Source: Prevotella sp. (GTDB lineage: Bacteria; Bacteroidota; Bacteroidia; Bacteroidales; Bacteroidaceae). Taken from it: a stretch of 64,000 nucleotides of DNA. A program made the position numbers and the translations under genes. The DNA lies in contig JAFZSI010000017.1 in the NCBI GenBank assembly GCA_017619445.1, positions 30,916 to 94,915 on the forward strand, read 5' to 3'. The notes under the pieces were generated by a model. That model worked only from the letters and a program-made list of their open reading frames with translations, searched no databases and had not been told where the DNA came from. Each line of letters begins with the position of its first letter. Position 1 is the stretch's first letter. Of the stretch, positions 18,079-25,548 are shown piece by piece.

Positions 18079-18828
18079 TCACTCATCCTGCACCACAGGC
18101 ATAGCGGCCAGTGCTTCGGCAGCCGACTTGATGTTGGTGTTGATGGTGTCCTCGCGAATCTTGCCGTCGCGCAGGTTGATGTTGCGGCTGCTGTATTCGG
18201 CAATCTCGGGGTTGTGGGTCACGAAGATGATGGTGTGGCCCTTATGGTAGAGCTCCTGGAAGAGCACGAGCATCTCGAACGATGTGCGCGTGTCGAGGTT
18301 ACCCGTTGCCTCGTCGGCCAGCAGCACGGCCGGATTGTTGACCAGCGCGCGGGCTATGGCCACTCGCTGCATCTGACCGCCGGACATTTGGTTGCTCTTG
18401 TGGTAGAGGCGGTCGCCGAGGCCTACGGCCTGCAGGGCCTTGATGGCAGCCTCGCGCCGCTCTTTGGCGCTGTACTCATTGTTATACATCAAGGGCAGCT
18501 CCACATTCTCCACAGCAGTGGTCTTAGCCAGCAGGTTGTAGTTCTGAAACACGAATCCAATCTTCCGGTTGCGCAGGTGTGCGCGCTGGTTTTTGGACAT
18601 CGTGCGCACGGGGATGCCGTCGAGGAAATACTCGCCACTGGTGGGCGTATCAAGACAACCCAACTGGTTGAGCAGGGTTGACTTGCCCGAGCCCGAGGTG
18701 CCCTGGATGGTGACAAACTCGCCCTCGTAGATTTTGAAGCTGACGCCCCGGAGGGCTTTCACAGTTTCGCTGCCCACCTGAAAGTAGCGTTTCACGTTTT
18801 GCAGCTCAATGACGCATTTTCTTTCCAT
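18079..18828 (-). CDS. MacB-type ABC transporter ATP-binding protein
   Basis: A 249-residue ATPase of the LolD/MacB family. Walker A GTSGSGKSTLLNQLG, Q-loop VFQNYNLLAKTTAVENVELPL, signature MSGGQMQRVAIARAL, Walker B AVLLADEATGNLD and the switch His in FVTHNPEIAEYS are all present. The ATG at 18828 (MERKCVIEL) is preferred over a TTG six nucleotides upstream; it lies 2 nt after the fusion-protein stop. The C-terminal 20 residues extend beyond the usual end. Gap of 163 nt to the permease filled by heptamer repeats. Confidence 0.95.
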   Translation of the reverse strand: MERKCVIELQNVKRYFQVGSETVKALRGVSFKIYEGEFVTIQGTSGSGKSTLLNQLGCLDTPTSGEYFLDGIPVRTMSKNQRAHLRNRKIGFVFQNYNLLAKTTAVENVELPLMYNNEYSAKERREAAIKALQAVGLGDRLYHKSNQMSGGQMQRVAIARALVNNPAVLLADEATGNLDTRTSFEMLVLFQELYHKGHTIIFVTHNPEIAEYSSRNINLRDGKIREDTINTNIKSAAEALAAMPVVQDE

Positions 18829-18830
18829 AA

Positions 18831-20087
18831 TCAATTAGGCCGCGGGCCCTGTTGTTGGTTATTGTTACTGCCGCCACCAGCGTTGCCTCCAGCACTATTG
18901 CCGCCGCTGCCACGGTTGCCGCGGTTGCCTGGTCTTGGCATAAAGGGATTGCCGCCCTCGCTGTTCATCTGGGGCATGTCGCCACCACTAATCTTGAAGT
19001 CCACCAACACTTCGGTGCCTTCCTTCAGTCCGCTGGTGATTTCGGTCATCGAGCCGTTGCTGATGCCCGTCTCCACCTTGTGGGCCTTGAAGGTGTTGCC
19101 CTCCAGCGTCCACACCTTAGCCTTTGCCTCGCAGTCCTCAATCTTCTGGTCCTTCTTCAGGATGGCCGCGTTGGGCATGAACCGGAGCGCTTTGGCGGGC
19201 ACAGCCAGCACATTGTTGCGCTCGAGGGTGAAGATGGTGACGTTGGCTGTGAGTCCCGGCTTCAGCTTCAGGTCGTTGTTGCGCGCCGAGATGACCACCT
19301 CGTAGGTCACCACATTGCTCTCGGTGGTTGCCTGCTGTCGCACCTGCGTAACGTGTCCCTCGAACGAGTCGTCGGGGAAGGCGTCGACGGTGAATGTGAC
19401 GCGCTGGCCTTGCTTCACGCCGCCGATGTCAGCCTCGTCGATGTTGGCTATCACACGCATGTCGGTCAGGTCTTTGGCGATGACAAACAGCTCGGGAGTG
19501 TTGAAGCTGGCGGCAACGGTCTGTCCTTCCTCCACAGCCTTCGAGAGCACCACGCCGTCGATGGGCGACGTGATGGTGGCGTAGCCCAGGTTAGTCTGTG
19601 CTCGCTTCACGGTCTCGCGCGACTGTGCCACCTGATCTTTGGCCTGCTGGTAGCTCAGGCGTGCACTCTCATACTCGTCGGCGCTCACGAGGCCCTTGTT
19701 GTAGAGCGTCTTATACCTGTTGAAGTTGGCCAGCTGGTAGTTCATCGAGCTCTGAGCGCTCGAGAGGTTGGCCTTGGCGGTGTTGAGCTCGCTCATCAGG
19801 TTGGTCTTGTCGAGCTCGGCAATCACCTGCCCCTTTTTCACGATGCTGTTGTAATCAACATAGAGTCGGCTGACGATACCCGACACTTGCGTACCCACGG
19901 TGACGCTGGTCACGGGCTCGATGGTGCCTGTGGCGGTGATGCTATTGTGAATGTCCGACGACTTCACCACAGCGGTCTCAAACGTCACTTCCTCCTTTTT
20001 CTTTTTTCCCGAAAGCAGAAAGACTGCTAAGAGGGCCACAGCTACGGCTGCTGCCACAGCTATCCATAATTTCTTGTTTTTCTTCAT
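18831..20087 (-). CDS. MacA/RND-type periplasmic membrane fusion protein
   Basis: A 418-residue adaptor protein starting MKKNKKLWIAVAAAVAVALL, whose N-terminal helix anchors it in the inner membrane. It has a biotinyl-lipoyl-like half motif (TGTIEPVTSVTVGTQVSG), a helical hairpin (about 100-180; TNLMSELNTAKANLSSAQ, YKTLYNKGLVSADEYESARL), the second half (ITSPIDGVVLSKAVEEGQTV) and beta-barrel domains. The last 40 residues are a Gly/Asn/Pro/Gln-rich low-complexity tail (GNRGNRGSGGNSAGGN), unusual for the family. The frame stays open for 149 codons upstream of the Met, but that stretch lies inside the TolC gene and reads as Ala/Gln/Arg-rich antisense-like composition, so it is rejected. Confidence 0.94.
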   Translation of the reverse strand: MKKNKKLWIAVAAAVAVALLAVFLLSGKKKKEEVTFETAVVKSSDIHNSITATGTIEPVTSVTVGTQVSGIVSRLYVDYNSIVKKGQVIAELDKTNLMSELNTAKANLSSAQSSMNYQLANFNRYKTLYNKGLVSADEYESARLSYQQAKDQVAQSRETVKRAQTNLGYATITSPIDGVVLSKAVEEGQTVAASFNTPELFVIAKDLTDMRVIANIDEADIGGVKQGQRVTFTVDAFPDDSFEGHVTQVRQQATTESNVVTYEVVISARNNDLKLKPGLTANVTIFTLERNNVLAVPAKALRFMPNAAILKKDQKIEDCEAKAKVWTLEGNTFKAHKVETGISNGSMTEITSGLKEGTEVLVDFKISGGDMPQMNSEGGNPFMPRPGNRGNRGSGGNSAGGNAGGGSNNNQQQGPRPN

Positions 20088-20113
20088 ATTTATTCCTTTT
20101 TTTTTTCCTAAAC

Positions 20114-21496
20114 CTACAAACTCAACTTCTCTCCCTGGTAGAACTTCAGCATCTGCAGGTTGAGAATGGTGAGGTATTTGCTTTGCAGCTCGTTCTGCTG
20201 AGCGCTGAGCAGTTTGTCCTTGCCGGTCATCAGCTCGATGATGTTCTTCAGTCCCAGGCGGAACTGCTCGCTCAGCAGATGATAGCTTGCCTGCTCGCTC
20301 TGCACGCTGATGCGCGCTGCCTTGTATTTGTTCTGGTTGTTCAGGGCCTGCAGCCAGTAGTTCTCTATGTTGCTGTAGAGCGTTGTCTGCTGGTCGCGCA
20401 GGTCGAGCAGGGCCGACTCGCGCTGCAGCGTAGCTTTGCTGATGGCAGTTTTTGTCTTGCGTCCGTCGATGAGCGGGATGCTCAGCGTCACGCCCGCACC
20501 CATATTGAAATTGTTTTTCGACTGCTCGCCCCACGATGTGCTGCTCATGGTGGTCGTGTTGGTCGAGGCCGACGCGCTCACGCCCACGGTGGGCAGTTTG
20601 CCGGCCTTTGCAATCTTCATGCTGAGTTCGCTGTTCTGAATGTTGAGCTTGGTGTTCTGTATCTCAGGACGGTTTTCCAAAGCTGCCTCATAAACGCTCT
20701 GCATGGAGGGAATCTCTGCCAGGGCTTGTGCGTCGGTGGTTTCAGGAACAGCCACCTCAAAGTCCACGTTGTCAGTAATTTGCAGCAGTTGTTTCAACTG
20801 GCGCTTGTAGTTCAGCTCGTTACTCTCGGCAGCCACCACGTTGTATTCGTCCTGAGCCCTTTGGGCAGTAAGCTGTGCCAGGTCGGCCTTCGACATCTTG
20901 CCCACCTTCACCATCTCGCTACCGCGCTCCTCGTTTTTCATGCTCGTGGCCAGGCTTTCCTTGCTCACACGGATGGCTTCGTTGCTATAGAGAATCTGCA
21001 CGTACAACTGGGCTATCTGCTCCTGAATATTGTTGGCGGTGATGGCCGAGTCGAGTTCAGCCTGCTGCCGTGCGAGTTTGTTCTGAAGAATGGCGTTGCG
21101 GTTCTGGTTGCCGTTCCACACCGTCCAGTTCATGTTCAGTCCGTAGTTGCCGCTGTAATAGACCTTGTCAACACTCGACTGCACATAGCCGTTGGACACG
21201 GTGCTCATGCCGCTGGCCACCCAGGGACGGTAAGTCAGGTTCTGGCTGGTGTTGGCGTTGAGCGTGGGCAGCAGGGCTGCTTCACTCTGCAGCACGTCCT
21301 GTTCGGCTGACAACCGGCTGATGCGTGTCTTCTGCAGTTGTATGTTGTTCTTCAGCGCATACTCTATGCAGTCGCTCAGCGTCCAGGCCTTTGCCGTCTT
21401 TGCGGGCTCTTGTGCAGCCTCTTTTGCCGGCTCTTGTGCGTTTCCGATGCCAATGCCCGTCAGCATCAGCACAAATATCAGTACTGTCTTTCTCAT
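20114..21496 (-). CDS. TolC-family outer membrane efflux protein
   Basis: A 460-residue outer-membrane channel with a signal peptide (MRKTVLIFVLMLTGIGIGNA-Q), an unusual repeat EPAKEAAQEPAKTAK just after it, then two long helical outer-membrane-efflux repeats (WTLSDCIEYALKNNIQLQKTR opens the first; ENRPEIQNTKLNIQNSELSMKIAKAGKLPTVG the second). It is the first gene of the exporter operon; the fusion protein begins 26 nt after its stop. A TACTTTTG -7 box lies at 21531-21538. Length fits the TolC family. Confidence 0.94.
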   Translation of the reverse strand: MRKTVLIFVLMLTGIGIGNAQEPAKEAAQEPAKTAKAWTLSDCIEYALKNNIQLQKTRISRLSAEQDVLQSEAALLPTLNANTSQNLTYRPWVASGMSTVSNGYVQSSVDKVYYSGNYGLNMNWTVWNGNQNRNAILQNKLARQQAELDSAITANNIQEQIAQLYVQILYSNEAIRVSKESLATSMKNEERGSEMVKVGKMSKADLAQLTAQRAQDEYNVVAAESNELNYKRQLKQLLQITDNVDFEVAVPETTDAQALAEIPSMQSVYEAALENRPEIQNTKLNIQNSELSMKIAKAGKLPTVGVSASASTNTTTMSSTSWGEQSKNNFNMGAGVTLSIPLIDGRKTKTAISKATLQRESALLDLRDQQTTLYSNIENYWLQALNNQNKYKAARISVQSEQASYHLLSEQFRLGLKNIIELMTGKDKLLSAQQNELQSKYLTILNLQMLKFYQGEKLSL

Positions 21497-21530
21497 TCTT
21501 TATATGCTGGTTTATACAATCTATGTTATG

Positions 21531-21538
21531 CAAAAGTA
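21531..21538 (-). promoter_or_regulatory. -7 box (TACTTTTG) of the efflux / two-component operon
   Basis: TACTTTTG on the minus strand, 35 nt before the TolC ATG. A CAAA at 21551-21554 would give a TTTG only 12 nt upstream, shorter than usual. Confidence 0.5.
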
Positions 21539-21591
21539 AGAAAAAACCGCCAAACGTGAAAATGAAATCTATTTCCCTACGCGTTTAGTAG

Positions 21592-21621
21592 AAAAAAGCG
21601 GCTGTTTTGCCGACAACCGCT
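21592..21621 (-). terminator. Intrinsic terminator after ribE
   Basis: On the minus strand, AGCGG (21621-21617) pairs with CCGCT (21601-21597), with further TGT/ACA pairing inside, followed directly by a T6 tract. It begins 15 nt after the ribE stop. Confidence 0.8.
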
Positions 21622-21635
21622 CTGCTCATTAACAT

Positions 21636-22238
21636 TTATTTCAGTTCCTGCAGCCTGGCGATGTATTTGCCCAGGATGTCGAACTCCAGGTTCACCACCG
21701 AGCCCACACGGATGTCGCAGAAGTTAGTATGCTCCATCGTGTAGGGGATGATGGCCACCTCGAACGAATTCTCCGTTGGGTTGCAAACGGTAAGCGAAAC
21801 ACCATTTACCGTCACGCTGCCCTTATCTACTGTGAAATAGCCGCGACGCGCCATCACAGGGTCGTATGCATACTCGAACGTGAAGTACGTGCTGCCGTCG
21901 GCATCAGCCATAGCCACACAACGGGCCGTCATATCCACATGGCCCTGCACTATGTGGCCGTCAAGCCTGCCGTTCATCAACATAGACCGCTCCACGTTCA
22001 CCTTGTCGCCCACCTTGAGCAGGCCCAGATTGGAGCGCAGCAGCGTCTCTTTCATAGCTGTCACCACATACTCGTTGCCCTCGATGCTCACCACCGTCAG
22101 GCACACGCCGTTGTGAGCCACGCTTTGGTCAATTTTCAACTCGCCCGTAAACGAGCACGTCAGCGTGAAGTCAATATTCTCCTGATACTTCCTGATGGCG
22201 ACAACAGTCGCAAATTCTTCAATAATGCCAGAAAACAT
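21636..22238 (-). CDS. ribE: Riboflavin synthase alpha chain
   Basis: A 200-residue enzyme that dismutates two 6,7-dimethyl-8-ribityllumazine molecules to riboflavin. It begins with the diagnostic MFSGIIEE and has two lumazine-binding repeats: SVAHNGVCLTVVS, LMNGRLDGHIVQGHVD and SVTVNGVSLTVCNP, PYTMEHTN. The length is normal for the trimeric family. The gene stands alone, with its own terminator, about 145 nt downstream of a candidate structured RNA gene on the same strand. I see no FMN riboswitch in front of it. Confidence 0.96.
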   Translation of the reverse strand: MFSGIIEEFATVVAIRKYQENIDFTLTCSFTGELKIDQSVAHNGVCLTVVSIEGNEYVVTAMKETLLRSNLGLLKVGDKVNVERSMLMNGRLDGHIVQGHVDMTARCVAMADADGSTYFTFEYAYDPVMARRGYFTVDKGSVTVNGVSLTVCNPTENSFEVAIIPYTMEHTNFCDIRVGSVVNLEFDILGKYIARLQELK

Positions 22239-22280
22239 AAAAAGATTTACGGATTTACAATTTACAGATTTACTATTATA

Positions 22281-22380
22281 TCACCCTCCCTTGGAGGGCT
22301 GGGGATGGGTTCCTTACAATATAAATCACCCTCCCTTGGGGAGGATTATGGGTTCCCTTTTCCATTACGGGCAGGAGGGC
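22281..22380. repeat. Two CCCTCC...GGAGG repeat copies between ribE and the RNA gene
   Basis: Two tandem relatives of the GC-rich repeat (CACCCTCCCTTGGAGGG at 22282-22298 and CACCCTCCCTTGGGGAGG at about 22327-22344), each followed by a variant of ATGGGTTCC. The same vocabulary occurs at 42549-42646, in valS and at 60104-60190. Confidence 0.75.
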
Positions 22381-22382
22381 AA

Positions 22383-22592
22383 AAAAAAGAGGCCGTACCG
22401 TGATTGTGATGAAAACTCCGAGTATAAGAAGAGTTGAGTGCCCTAAGCCTTTGTAATCCACCGGCATATAGCTGTCCCTGTTGCCAAGGATGTGGCCCGC
22501 CATCAGCAAAAGAAGCGACCTCGGTTTTTCTGATTATTTGATGAGTATCCCGATCTAACCGATACGGCCCATATTTCTTTTTTCTGTTTTTC
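22383..22592 (-). ncRNA. ssrS: Structured small RNA, candidate 6S RNA
   Basis: A stand-alone RNA gene on the minus strand. The structured part starts at 22570 (GGGCCGTATCG) and ends near 22388. A 10-bp closing stem joins GGCCGTATCG (22569-22560) to CGGTACGGCC (about 22400-22391), followed by TC and a T8 tract. Further in, AAAACCGAG pairs with CTCGG-AG-TTTT, leaving a large bulge, and GCCAC / GTGG plus GGCA / TGCC form the distal stem. A long single hairpin of about 180-190 nt with a central bubble, strong promoter and own terminator is the plan of 6S RNA, the RNA polymerase regulator; the Bacteroidales-1 RNA has been related to 6S in the literature, as far as I recall. It lacks the SRP RNA, RNase P and tmRNA signatures. 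The symbol is provisional. A 77-codon frame across it is considered non-coding. Confidence 0.6.
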
Positions 22593-22598
22593 TTTCTG

Positions 22599-22630
22599 CA
22601 AAGATAATACTTTCTTACTTATCTTCCAAA
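22599..22630 (-). promoter_or_regulatory. Promoter of the candidate 6S RNA
   Basis: TTTG (22630-22627) and TATCTTTG (22606-22599) on the minus strand with an exact 20-nt spacer. Predicted start near 22592, some 22 nt before the closing stem. Confidence 0.8.
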
Positions 22631-22740
22631 TTTTTTGGCATTTTTCTCATTCTCTCCGCATCCGCACACCCTGCTTCTCCACCCAAAATGCCATCTGGGG
22701 AAACAGTTCTGATACCCCGAGGAGACAAACCTGCACTTTG

Positions 22741-22845
22741 CGAATAAATTCTCTAGAGAATTTGAACGTAAACCTGCACTTTACGTTCGTAAAGCGTATG
22801 TTTGTTGAAACAAAGCGGATATTTAGCAAAACAAAGCGTATATAT
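22741..22845. repeat. CTAG palindrome and GTAAAG units upstream of the 6S-like RNA
   Basis: A perfect palindrome AAATTCTCTAGAGAATTT at 22746-22763 is followed by GAACGTAAACCTGCACTTTACG and units of about 21 nt (TTCGTAAAGCGTATGTTTGTTG, AAACAAAGCGGATATTTAGC, AAAACAAAGCG). The rest of the 665-bp gap holds a GC-rich CCCCATACCCCACTCAGGGGG hairpin at about 22858-22878 and no gene. Confidence 0.8.
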
Positions 22846-22904
22846 ATAAAAAGAATCCCCCATACCCCACTCAGGGGGCAGGGGGACAACTATTGATTTG
22901 AGAT

Positions 22905-24104
22905 TTACCGCAAATCGTGGTCGACCATAGCACAGACGCAGGAATCAGACCATACGTTTTCGGCTGTTTCCACCATATCGATGATGGTGTAGATGGGCAG
23001 GATGATGCCAAGGATGGCTACAGGTGCTCCGATGCCCGACATCAGCGAGAGCGTCAGGAAGAAACAACCCATGGGCACTCCGGCATTGCCGATGGCCGAG
23101 ACGACGGAGATGAGTATCCACAGCAGTATTGTGCTGAGGGTGATGGGCGTTCCGCCATTCTGCATCACAAAGAGCGAGGTGACGAGTATGAAGGCCGCAC
23201 AGCCGTTCATGTTGATGGTTGTGCAGACGGGCAACACAAAACGGGCGATGTCTTTGCGCACACCGAGGCGTTTTTCTGCACTCTGCATGGTGACGGGCAA
23301 CGTGGCGGCGCTGCTCTTGGTGAAAAGTGCCATCAACACGGCGGGCATCATACGCCCCAGCACATGGATGGGATTCATACCGCGAGCCAAAAGGAACAGA
23401 GGGAGAACAACAAAGAACTGAATGACGTTGCCACCCAGCACAACTGCCACATACTTGCCTATGGAACCGGCCACTACTCCTGCGCTGACCTGTGCCGACA
23501 ACTGGGCAGAGAAGGCCACGATGCCCAGGGGAAGCGTCCAAATAAGTCCACGAATCAGCACAAAGAGCAGGTCTTGCAGTCCTGACAAACCTTTCACCAC
23601 CACGGCCTTGTTTTCCGATTCAGGCAGTTTGGATAGTCCAATGCCTACAGCAAAGGCTATCAACAACAGCGAGAGCACATTGCCCTCGAGCAAAGGCTTG
23701 ATGATGTTGTTGGGAATCACAGAGAGAATGTGCTCGTAGTAGGAAGTTCCCCCTACTGCCCCCGAGGGGGCTTCTACAGCCATTGTGCTCCCTTCGGGGA
23801 GCGAAGAAGGCGCCACCACCACATACAGCAAAGCTCCTACAGCAGCAGCGGCTACGGTGGTCAGAAACGTGTATATTAAGGTACGCCCGAAAATCTTGCC
23901 AGAACCCTTTGAGCCAAACGTGGCAAACGTTGTTATCACAGCCAGCACGATGGTAGGCACCGCCAACAGTTGGAACAGTCGCGTATAGACTGTTGCCACA
24001 AACTCCATCAGACGGTCAAGCCAATGAATGCCCAACACTCCCAAAATGACACCCAACACAAGTGCCCCAATCCATATCATTATTTTTTTCATCTCTGTAT
24101 GCAA
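22905..24104 (-). CDS. Dicarboxylate/amino acid:cation symporter (DAACS family)
   Basis: A 399-residue inner-membrane carrier with about eight hydrophobic segments. The substrate-binding helical-hairpin motifs are recognisable: FTKSSAATLPVT (usual SSSATLP) and TINMNGCAAF (usual NMDGTA, with Asp replaced by Asn), and SAIGNAGVPMGCFF near the C-terminus. Family members take up glutamate, aspartate, serine/threonine or C4-dicarboxylates with Na+ or H+; the Asn in NMNG makes the exact substrate uncertain. An extra Ser/Gly/Pro-rich loop at about residues 98-120 (PSSLPEGSTMAVEAPSGAVGG) is encoded by two GC-rich palindromes and looks like a repeat taken into the frame. Start at the ATG of MHTEMKK or at its Met5 (24092); both plausible. 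Confidence 0.9.
   Translation of the reverse strand: MHTEMKKIMIWIGALVLGVILGVLGIHWLDRLMEFVATVYTRLFQLLAVPTIVLAVITTFATFGSKGSGKIFGRTLIYTFLTTVAAAAVGALLYVVVAPSSLPEGSTMAVEAPSGAVGGTSYYEHILSVIPNNIIKPLLEGNVLSLLLIAFAVGIGLSKLPESENKAVVVKGLSGLQDLLFVLIRGLIWTLPLGIVAFSAQLSAQVSAGVVAGSIGKYVAVVLGGNVIQFFVVLPLFLLARGMNPIHVLGRMMPAVLMALFTKSSAATLPVTMQSAEKRLGVRKDIARFVLPVCTTINMNGCAAFILVTSLFVMQNGGTPITLSTILLWILISVVSAIGNAGVPMGCFFLTLSLMSGIGAPVAILGIILPIYTIIDMVETAENVWSDSCVCAMVDHDLR
23756..23802. repeat. Pair of GC-rich palindromes inside the symporter gene
   Basis: GCCCCCGAGGGGGC (23758-23771) and GCTCCCTTCGGGGAGC (23787-23802) lie 15 nt apart inside the reading frame, flanked by GGAAGTTCCCCCTACT on one side and GAAGAAGG on the other. 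The encoded loop is not part of the conserved DAACS fold. Confidence 0.6.
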
Positions 24105-24227
24105 ATAGATTATTGAGAATTGAGAATTAACTTCGTTGATTTTTGTCGCGACTCAGCCAATCATGCAAGCATGTTGGCGTTCGCTGCTCCAAAAATTTAC
24201 AATTTCTCATTCCTCATCCCTTATTTC

Positions 24228-25535
24228 TTACAACCTCTTTTCAAATTTGAAGAGTCCGTCTTCCTGGTCAAACTGCTCAGGCATATTTGGGTCTGGATAA
24301 TGTTCGTTAAAGAACTCCACGGCATGGAAACCACAGCGGTTGATGTAGAAGTGTATGTTGCGTCGGTCGAAATACGGGGTGCAGGTTTCCCACACTTTTA
24401 TCTCCGGGTGCATGGACTCTATGGTTTTCCAGATGGCCTGGCCGATGCCTTTGCTCTGAACACCCACCTTTACATAAAGGAAAGCGAGTTCGCCAAGACG
24501 GTCTGCCTTGCTTATCGACAGGATGGCACCACCCACCCGCTGGCCGTTCTCGTTGATGGCCTCGTAAGCCTCAGCACCTTGTGCCTCCAACGACTGGTAG
24601 AAATCCAGGTCAGGCAACACCTGCCATTGGTTGGTGCTTTCGCCACCTTCTTTGTTGTAGGCTTCGAAACCATATTGGAACGCCTCTTGCATCTCTTCTT
24701 TGAAAGCGATGATTTCTTCAGACCTTAAAGGCAACAGCAGAATTCCTCCTTTGTGCTTTCCGCATTTGAATTGCTGAATCTGCTCATTCATCACTATCCG
24801 CATCACCTCAAACACACCATCGCCCGTGCAATGGCTGGTATAAAACTGCGTATTGGGGTAATTGGCTTTCAGTCTTTGCGCCAATTCCGTTAATTCCTGA
24901 TCAGACTCATACCCGTCAAGAAGATGGAATCCGCCCACAACGGTATTGACAGGCCCTGGACAAGCCGCAAGAATGTTTTCAATACCACTATGCGCACAAC
25001 CCGTGAACAAGAAACCGTCGGCATATAGTGCCAGTTCGTGACGGAAATCGTCGTGGACATAATCCCCGTTGGCGTCTTGTACAAAGAGATTCTGGTTTCC
25101 CTTGGGCATCGGGCGAACCAGCGGGATGCGGGCAATGACATGAATGCCGTCGGCAATCTCCCTCGTTTCATTTACAAGCAGCAATCTGTCTTGCATATAC
25201 CTTGGCCACTCTGTCGTAATGCTATGCAGGCCTCCACGCTTTGAATAAAACCTGCCGGTGAGGGCATCAGGCGAAACAACAATCTTGGCCCGATTGTTGA
25301 TGTTCAGAAGGTGACTCAGCCCGCCCGCATGGTCGTTGTGCCCGTGAGAGATGAACACACAGTCAACCCCACTCAAGTCAACACCCATACGCTCCGCATT
25401 ACGGATAAAGACATCGCTGGCTCCTGTATCGAGCAAGACTCGATGGTGTTCTGTCTCAAACAGGATTGACAGCCCATGCTCTGTTTCAAGCCGGCTGTCA
25501 ATACTCCTGTTGTCTGATAATACCGTCCACCTCAT
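24228..25535 (-). CDS. Metallo-beta-lactamase-fold hydrolase fused to a GNAT acetyltransferase
   Basis: A 435-residue protein starting MRWTVLSDNRS at 25535, 13 nt after the lpd stop; the frame continues upstream without a start but lies inside lpd. The N-terminal 265 residues are an MBL-fold hydrolase of the type annotated as 7,8-dihydropterin-6-yl-methyl-4-(beta-D-ribofuranosyl)aminobenzene 5'-phosphate synthase: LLDTGAS, SHGHNDHAGG (His64, His66, Asp68, His69), FTGCAHSGIENI and a late His in TSHCTGDGV. Residues about 275-435 form a GNAT domain (AYEAINENGQRVGGAILSIS, LAFLYVKVGVQSKGIGQAIW, FYINRCGFHAVEFFNEHY). The two domains are normally separate proteins. It ends the glycine cleavage operon; its substrates are unknown. 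Confidence 0.85.
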   Translation of the reverse strand: MRWTVLSDNRSIDSRLETEHGLSILFETEHHRVLLDTGASDVFIRNAERMGVDLSGVDCVFISHGHNDHAGGLSHLLNINNRAKIVVSPDALTGRFYSKRGGLHSITTEWPRYMQDRLLLVNETREIADGIHVIARIPLVRPMPKGNQNLFVQDANGDYVHDDFRHELALYADGFLFTGCAHSGIENILAACPGPVNTVVGGFHLLDGYESDQELTELAQRLKANYPNTQFYTSHCTGDGVFEVMRIVMNEQIQQFKCGKHKGGILLLPLRSEEIIAFKEEMQEAFQYGFEAYNKEGGESTNQWQVLPDLDFYQSLEAQGAEAYEAINENGQRVGGAILSISKADRLGELAFLYVKVGVQSKGIGQAIWKTIESMHPEIKVWETCTPYFDRRNIHFYINRCGFHAVEFFNEHYPDPNMPEQFDQEDGLFKFEKRL

Positions 25536-25548
25536 CGGCTTTGAAATC

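Noticed and set aside
20088-20534. 149-codon N-terminal extension of the membrane fusion protein
   Set aside because: The extension overlaps the TolC gene and lacks any hydrophobic or conserved content; the ATG at 20087 starts a proper membrane anchor.
22276-22509. 77-codon ORF on the minus strand
   Set aside because: It lies across a strongly structured RNA with closing stem, promoter and T8 terminator, and runs on into GC-rich repeats; it looks non-coding.
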